This document shows, one piece after another, positions 7,408 through 8,844 of a DNA stretch of 8,844 bases (position 1 is the first letter of the stretch; every line of letters begins with the position of its first letter). The position numbers and the translations under genes were made by a program. Source of the DNA: JASFQI01 sp050115555 (GTDB lineage Bacteria; Desulfobacterota; DSM-4660; Desulfatiglandales; HGW-15); assembly GCA_050115555.1 (NCBI GenBank), contig JASFQI010000200.1:1-8844 (forward strand). Reading direction: 5' to 3'. The notes under the pieces were generated by a model. It was not told where the DNA came from. It saw nothing but the letters and a program-made list of their open reading frames with translations, and did not search any database.

Positions 7408-7418
7408 AAAACCTGACA
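7408..7418 (+). repeat. 11-bp direct repeat (copy 1; copy 2 at 7802-7812)
   Basis: AAAACCTGACA occurs at 7408-7418 and again, identically, at 7802-7812. The next bases also agree loosely (GGA versus AGA). The two copies bracket the sigma-54 promoter and most of the proposed transcript. They could be protein-binding sites, remnants of an insertion or chance. Confidence 0.35.
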
Positions 7419-7511
7419 GGATCAAGGCTTCCCGGGAGTCGGGCGTTGACCCCGGAGGAGATTCCTCTCCTGAAACCGGTCGGTTCGAATCCTCTGCGTT
7501 CGATTCAGAGA

Positions 7512-7527
7512 TGGCACGCGCCTTGCT
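7512..7527 (+). promoter_or_regulatory. Sigma-54 (RpoN) promoter
   Basis: TGGCACGCGCCTTGCT matches the consensus TGGCACG-N4-TTGCW at every defined position. The invariant GG (7513-7514) and GC (7525-7526) are exactly 12 bp apart, as -24/-12 spacing requires. Predicted transcription starts near 7537-7539 on the plus strand. Sigma-54 promoters need an ATP-driven enhancer-binding protein, so the transcript should be tightly signal-controlled. No protein gene begins within the next 300 bp. Confidence 0.85.
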
Positions 7528-7550
7528 TTCTATAGAGAAACAAGGCGTGC
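7514..7550. repeat. 37-bp imperfect inverted repeat overlapping the sigma-54 promoter
   Basis: Left-arm segments GCAC (7514-7517), GCCTTG (7520-7525) and TTTCT (7527-7531) are complementary to AGAAA (7536-7540), CAAGGC (7541-7546) and GTGC (7547-7550). This gives 15 pairs with a 4-nt centre (ATAG) and two small bulges (GC and C) on the left. It covers the -24/-12 elements and the predicted start, so it could be an overlapping repressor site or a DNA cruciform. It is not followed by a T run. Confidence 0.6.
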
Positions 7551-7876
7551 AATCCTGCCATGGGGCACACAATCCCCGGCGTGGTGAAGGAACGGACGCG
7601 ACCAGGAGGAGACAAGCAGGCCTCGACGTGAGCGCGCAGGTTTTCCGGTCCGGTTCTCGAAGGCTTCAGCGGCTTCTCAGGGGGGAACCGGGAACATTCA
7701 GGAAAATGCCGCTTTGAGAGGCTTGATACCATAGAGGCCATGTAGGAAGGTTCACGATCATCCTAACTTATCCATCGTTTCTACGCATCATTCACCCCAG
7801 CAAAACCTGACAAGACCCGAAACCCATTCCGGACGACCCGCAGGTCTCAGCCCTCCCTGCGGGTCGTTGTATTTTG
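7538..7876 (+). ncRNA. Candidate sigma-54-dependent small RNA of about 340 nt
   Basis: Inferred from its ends: a consensus sigma-54 promoter whose start would fall near 7538 and an intrinsic terminator ending at about 7876. No start codon with a properly spaced ribosome site lies between them. The short frames that exist (for example 7560-7631, 23 codons) have no ribosome site. No known RNA family was recognised. Alternatives are an attenuated 5' leader of the downstream barrel-protein gene, or an unrecognised small protein gene. Confidence 0.35.
7833..7876 (+). terminator. Strong rho-independent terminator
   Basis: ACGACCCGCAGG (7833-7844) pairs perfectly over 12 bp with CCTGCGGGTCGT (7856-7867). 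The loop is 11 nt, followed by TGTATTTTG. The T tail is interrupted but adequate. It ends plus-strand transcription arising from the stress gene or from the sigma-54 promoter. Confidence 0.85.
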
Positions 7877-7961
7877 TGTGCTCACTCCCCGGCTTTCCGA
7901 GGACGCCCTGCGCTCCCCGCCTCCCGACACTCGGCCATGTATTCCGACAGGTGCAGGACGG

Positions 7962-7990
7962 TTGACCATTCGACCGGGCGCTGGTATGTA
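7962..7990 (+). promoter_or_regulatory. Sigma-70-like promoter for the barrel-protein gene
   Basis: TTGACC (7962-7967; consensus TTGACA) is separated by 17 bp from TATGTA (7985-7990), which is a weak -10 but has a TGG extended -10 just before it. The predicted start near 7997 leaves a leader of about 30 nt containing GGAG (8015-8018), 8 nt before the ATG at 8027. The position after the terminator supports independent transcription of that gene. Confidence 0.45.
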
Positions 7991-8026
7991 GCAGGCATGA
8001 GAGCAGGGAGTCCTGGAGCGTTTTGA

Positions 8027-8844
8027 ATGCCGGATCGCACGAGGTGGTGGGAGGAACGAAAGCAGGATCTGATCTCCGTCGCCAGGGAGAGCGGGCCGAT
8101 CTGTGTGGTCAACGAGGAAGCGTTGAACGAAATCGTGTTCGACCTGCTTTCCCTGGAGACCGTGGACGAGTTGCTCTTTCCTGTATCTCTGCGCGCACAC
8201 CCCCGAATGCTCGACGCGCTGGGACGGGTCGGCGCCGGGTTCCTTTGTGATTCGGCAAAAGACGTGGCAGCCCTCGGCGTTTCGCTCCCGGGTCGATACG
8301 CCAGCCGGGTTCTCCTTGTGGGGAAGGAGGCGATGGTGGCGTCTTGCGAATCGTCGGACCTCGACAGGGTCGTGTTGGCGGTCTTTGATCCGGGGGTCGT
8401 TTCGAGCCTGCCGGAGTGTTTTCAAGGGCGCGTGACGCTGTTGGGCATTCCTGCACACCAGGCACAGTCAGGCAAAGGAGCTGGAACGGGCCCGCTCATC
8501 GAGGCCTTGGCCGAAGCCGGAGCGAGCGTTCGAGGAGTGTACTTGCCTTGGGGGGGGCGTGTTCCCGAGAAAGCCGCGCAGGAGGCATTGAAACGCTGGA
8601 GAGAATCATTGGGGCGGGAAGGGATTCTGGCCCTCGGCCAGGGAGCAGGCGCGGCCTTTGACGAGGATAAGGCTCGTTTGGACTCGGAGCAGACCGCAGA
8701 GAACGTGGCCGAGCTTCGGGATCTTGTCGACGCCCGGGCGGTGTGGCTGGATCCTGGGGAGCGTATCTTTTCGGAGATCGGGGTGCTCCTGGTCCCGGTG
8801 GAGAAAGTATTTCGATCGGGCGAGCGGATCTGCGTCCAGATGCC
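8027..8844 (+). CDS. Degenerate diaminopimelate decarboxylase-like protein (partial, runs off the window)
   Basis: Open from ATG 8027 to the window end (272 codons plus 2 nt), directly after an in-frame TGA (8024-8026), so the N terminus is fixed; GGAG (8015-8018) is the ribosome site. It resembles the N-terminal PLP barrel of fold-type III decarboxylases (LysA): PICVVNEEAL (24-33), then FPVSLRAHPRMLDALGRVGAGFLCDS (51-76), aligning with the LysA pattern [YF]A[VI]KANPHP..L..L...G.G....S, and WLDPGERIFSEIGVLL (240-255) at the EPGR region. Key residues are changed. The PLP-binding lysine of the KAN motif aligns with Ser54, the glycine-rich phosphate loop reads GQGAG (204-208), and EPGR reads DPGE. 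Normal PLP decarboxylation is therefore unlikely. It may be a pseudo-enzyme with a regulatory or scaffold role, or a partner of a true LysA. The alignment was made by eye, so the family call is moderate; the C-terminal half is not visible. Confidence 0.65.
   Translation, partial: MPDRTRWWEERKQDLISVARESGPICVVNEEALNEIVFDLLSLETVDELLFPVSLRAHPRMLDALGRVGAGFLCDSAKDVAALGVSLPGRYASRVLLVGKEAMVASCESSDLDRVVLAVFDPGVVSSLPECFQGRVTLLGIPAHQAQSGKGAGTGPLIEALAEAGASVRGVYLPWGGRVPEKAAQEALKRWRESLGREGILALGQGAGAAFDEDKARLDSEQTAENVAELRDLVDARAVWLDPGERIFSEIGVLLVPVEKVFRSGERICVQM

Larger units (their letters stand above)
7369..8026. other. 658-bp intergenic region with sigma-54 promoter, terminator and sigma-70-like promoter
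   Basis: No convincing protein gene lies here. A 112-codon open frame (7379-7717) has no protein-like composition and runs straight through the sigma-54 promoter. A strong ribosome-site-like AGGAGGA (7604-7610) has no start codon at a usable distance; the nearest in-frame GTG (7628) is 17 nt away. The region instead holds ordered regulatory signals: an inverted repeat at 7393-7407, the sigma-54 promoter at 7512-7527 inside a larger inverted repeat, an intrinsic terminator at 7833-7876 and a sigma-70-like promoter at 7962-7990. Confidence 0.7.

Noticed and set aside
7479..7502. tRNA T-arm-like GGTTCGAATCC
   Set aside because: The loop sequence matches the T-loop consensus, but the 5-bp stem pairs at only two or three positions and no acceptor, D or anticodon arm can be built upstream.
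6598..7572. 324-codon minus-strand open frame opposite the stress gene
   Set aside because: It is antisense to a clear UspA tandem protein with intact motifs and has no recognisable domain; long antisense frames are expected in GC-rich genes.
7379..7717. 112-codon plus-strand open frame after the stress gene
   Set aside because: It crosses the sigma-54 promoter and its inverted repeat, has no ribosome site at its start, and its Arg/Ser/Gly-rich composition looks like translated non-coding GC-rich DNA.
7937..8026. 29-codon frame ending with TGA directly before the barrel-protein ATG
   Set aside because: It has no ribosome site, and the likely promoter at 7962-7990 lies inside it, so it would not be transcribed whole from that promoter.
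7847..8458. 203-codon minus-strand frame opposite the barrel-protein gene
   Set aside because: It overlaps the terminator and the better-supported plus-strand gene, and shows no protein-family pattern.

Overview
The window is GC-rich and gene-dense. It holds five complete protein-coding genes, one more cut off by the right edge, and one long intergenic region with clear regulatory structure. The gene set suggests a Gram-negative, probably anaerobic bacterium of the deltaproteobacterial (Desulfobacterota-like) type: FolE2-type GTP cyclohydrolase, a free-standing AICAR transformylase, a PHP/EndoQ-UvrD fusion, a tandem universal stress protein and a consensus sigma-54 promoter. That placement is inferred from gene content; there is no rRNA or other phylogenetic marker here.

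Layout, left to right. folE2 (2-772, +) makes dihydroneopterin triphosphate for folate or queuosine. After about 200 bp comes a free-standing AICAR transformylase (976-2271, +), homologous to the C-terminal part of PurH but without the IMP cyclohydrolase domain. Its cofactor is a formylated folate, so these two neighbours fit one theme, folate to purine. A short STAS-domain protein (2421-2813, +) follows, converging with a very large minus-strand gene (2851-6054). That gene joins an endonuclease Q-like PHP nuclease with its zinc finger, a lysine-rich linker, a UvrD/Rep-type superfamily 1 helicase and a C-terminal QLALF matching the bacterial sliding-clamp-binding motif. It reads as a one-polypeptide repair machine for deaminated or abasic DNA. 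It diverges across an AT-richer 400-bp gap from a tandem-domain universal stress protein (6454-7368, +).

The 658 bp from 7369 to 8026 has no convincing protein gene but is highly structured. It holds an inverted repeat that could be an activator site, an exact match to the sigma-54 promoter consensus lying inside a larger imperfect inverted repeat, and a strong intrinsic terminator about 300 bp downstream. Together these suggest a sigma-54-dependent non-coding RNA, or an attenuated leader. A sigma-70-like promoter then precedes the last gene (8027 to the window end, +). This is a diaminopimelate-decarboxylase-like barrel protein in which the PLP-binding lysine aligns with serine and other catalytic motifs are eroded, so it is probably not a normal decarboxylase.

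The best candidates for new biology are the EndoQ-UvrD-clamp fusion, the sigma-54-driven orphan transcript and the degenerate decarboxylase paralogue.
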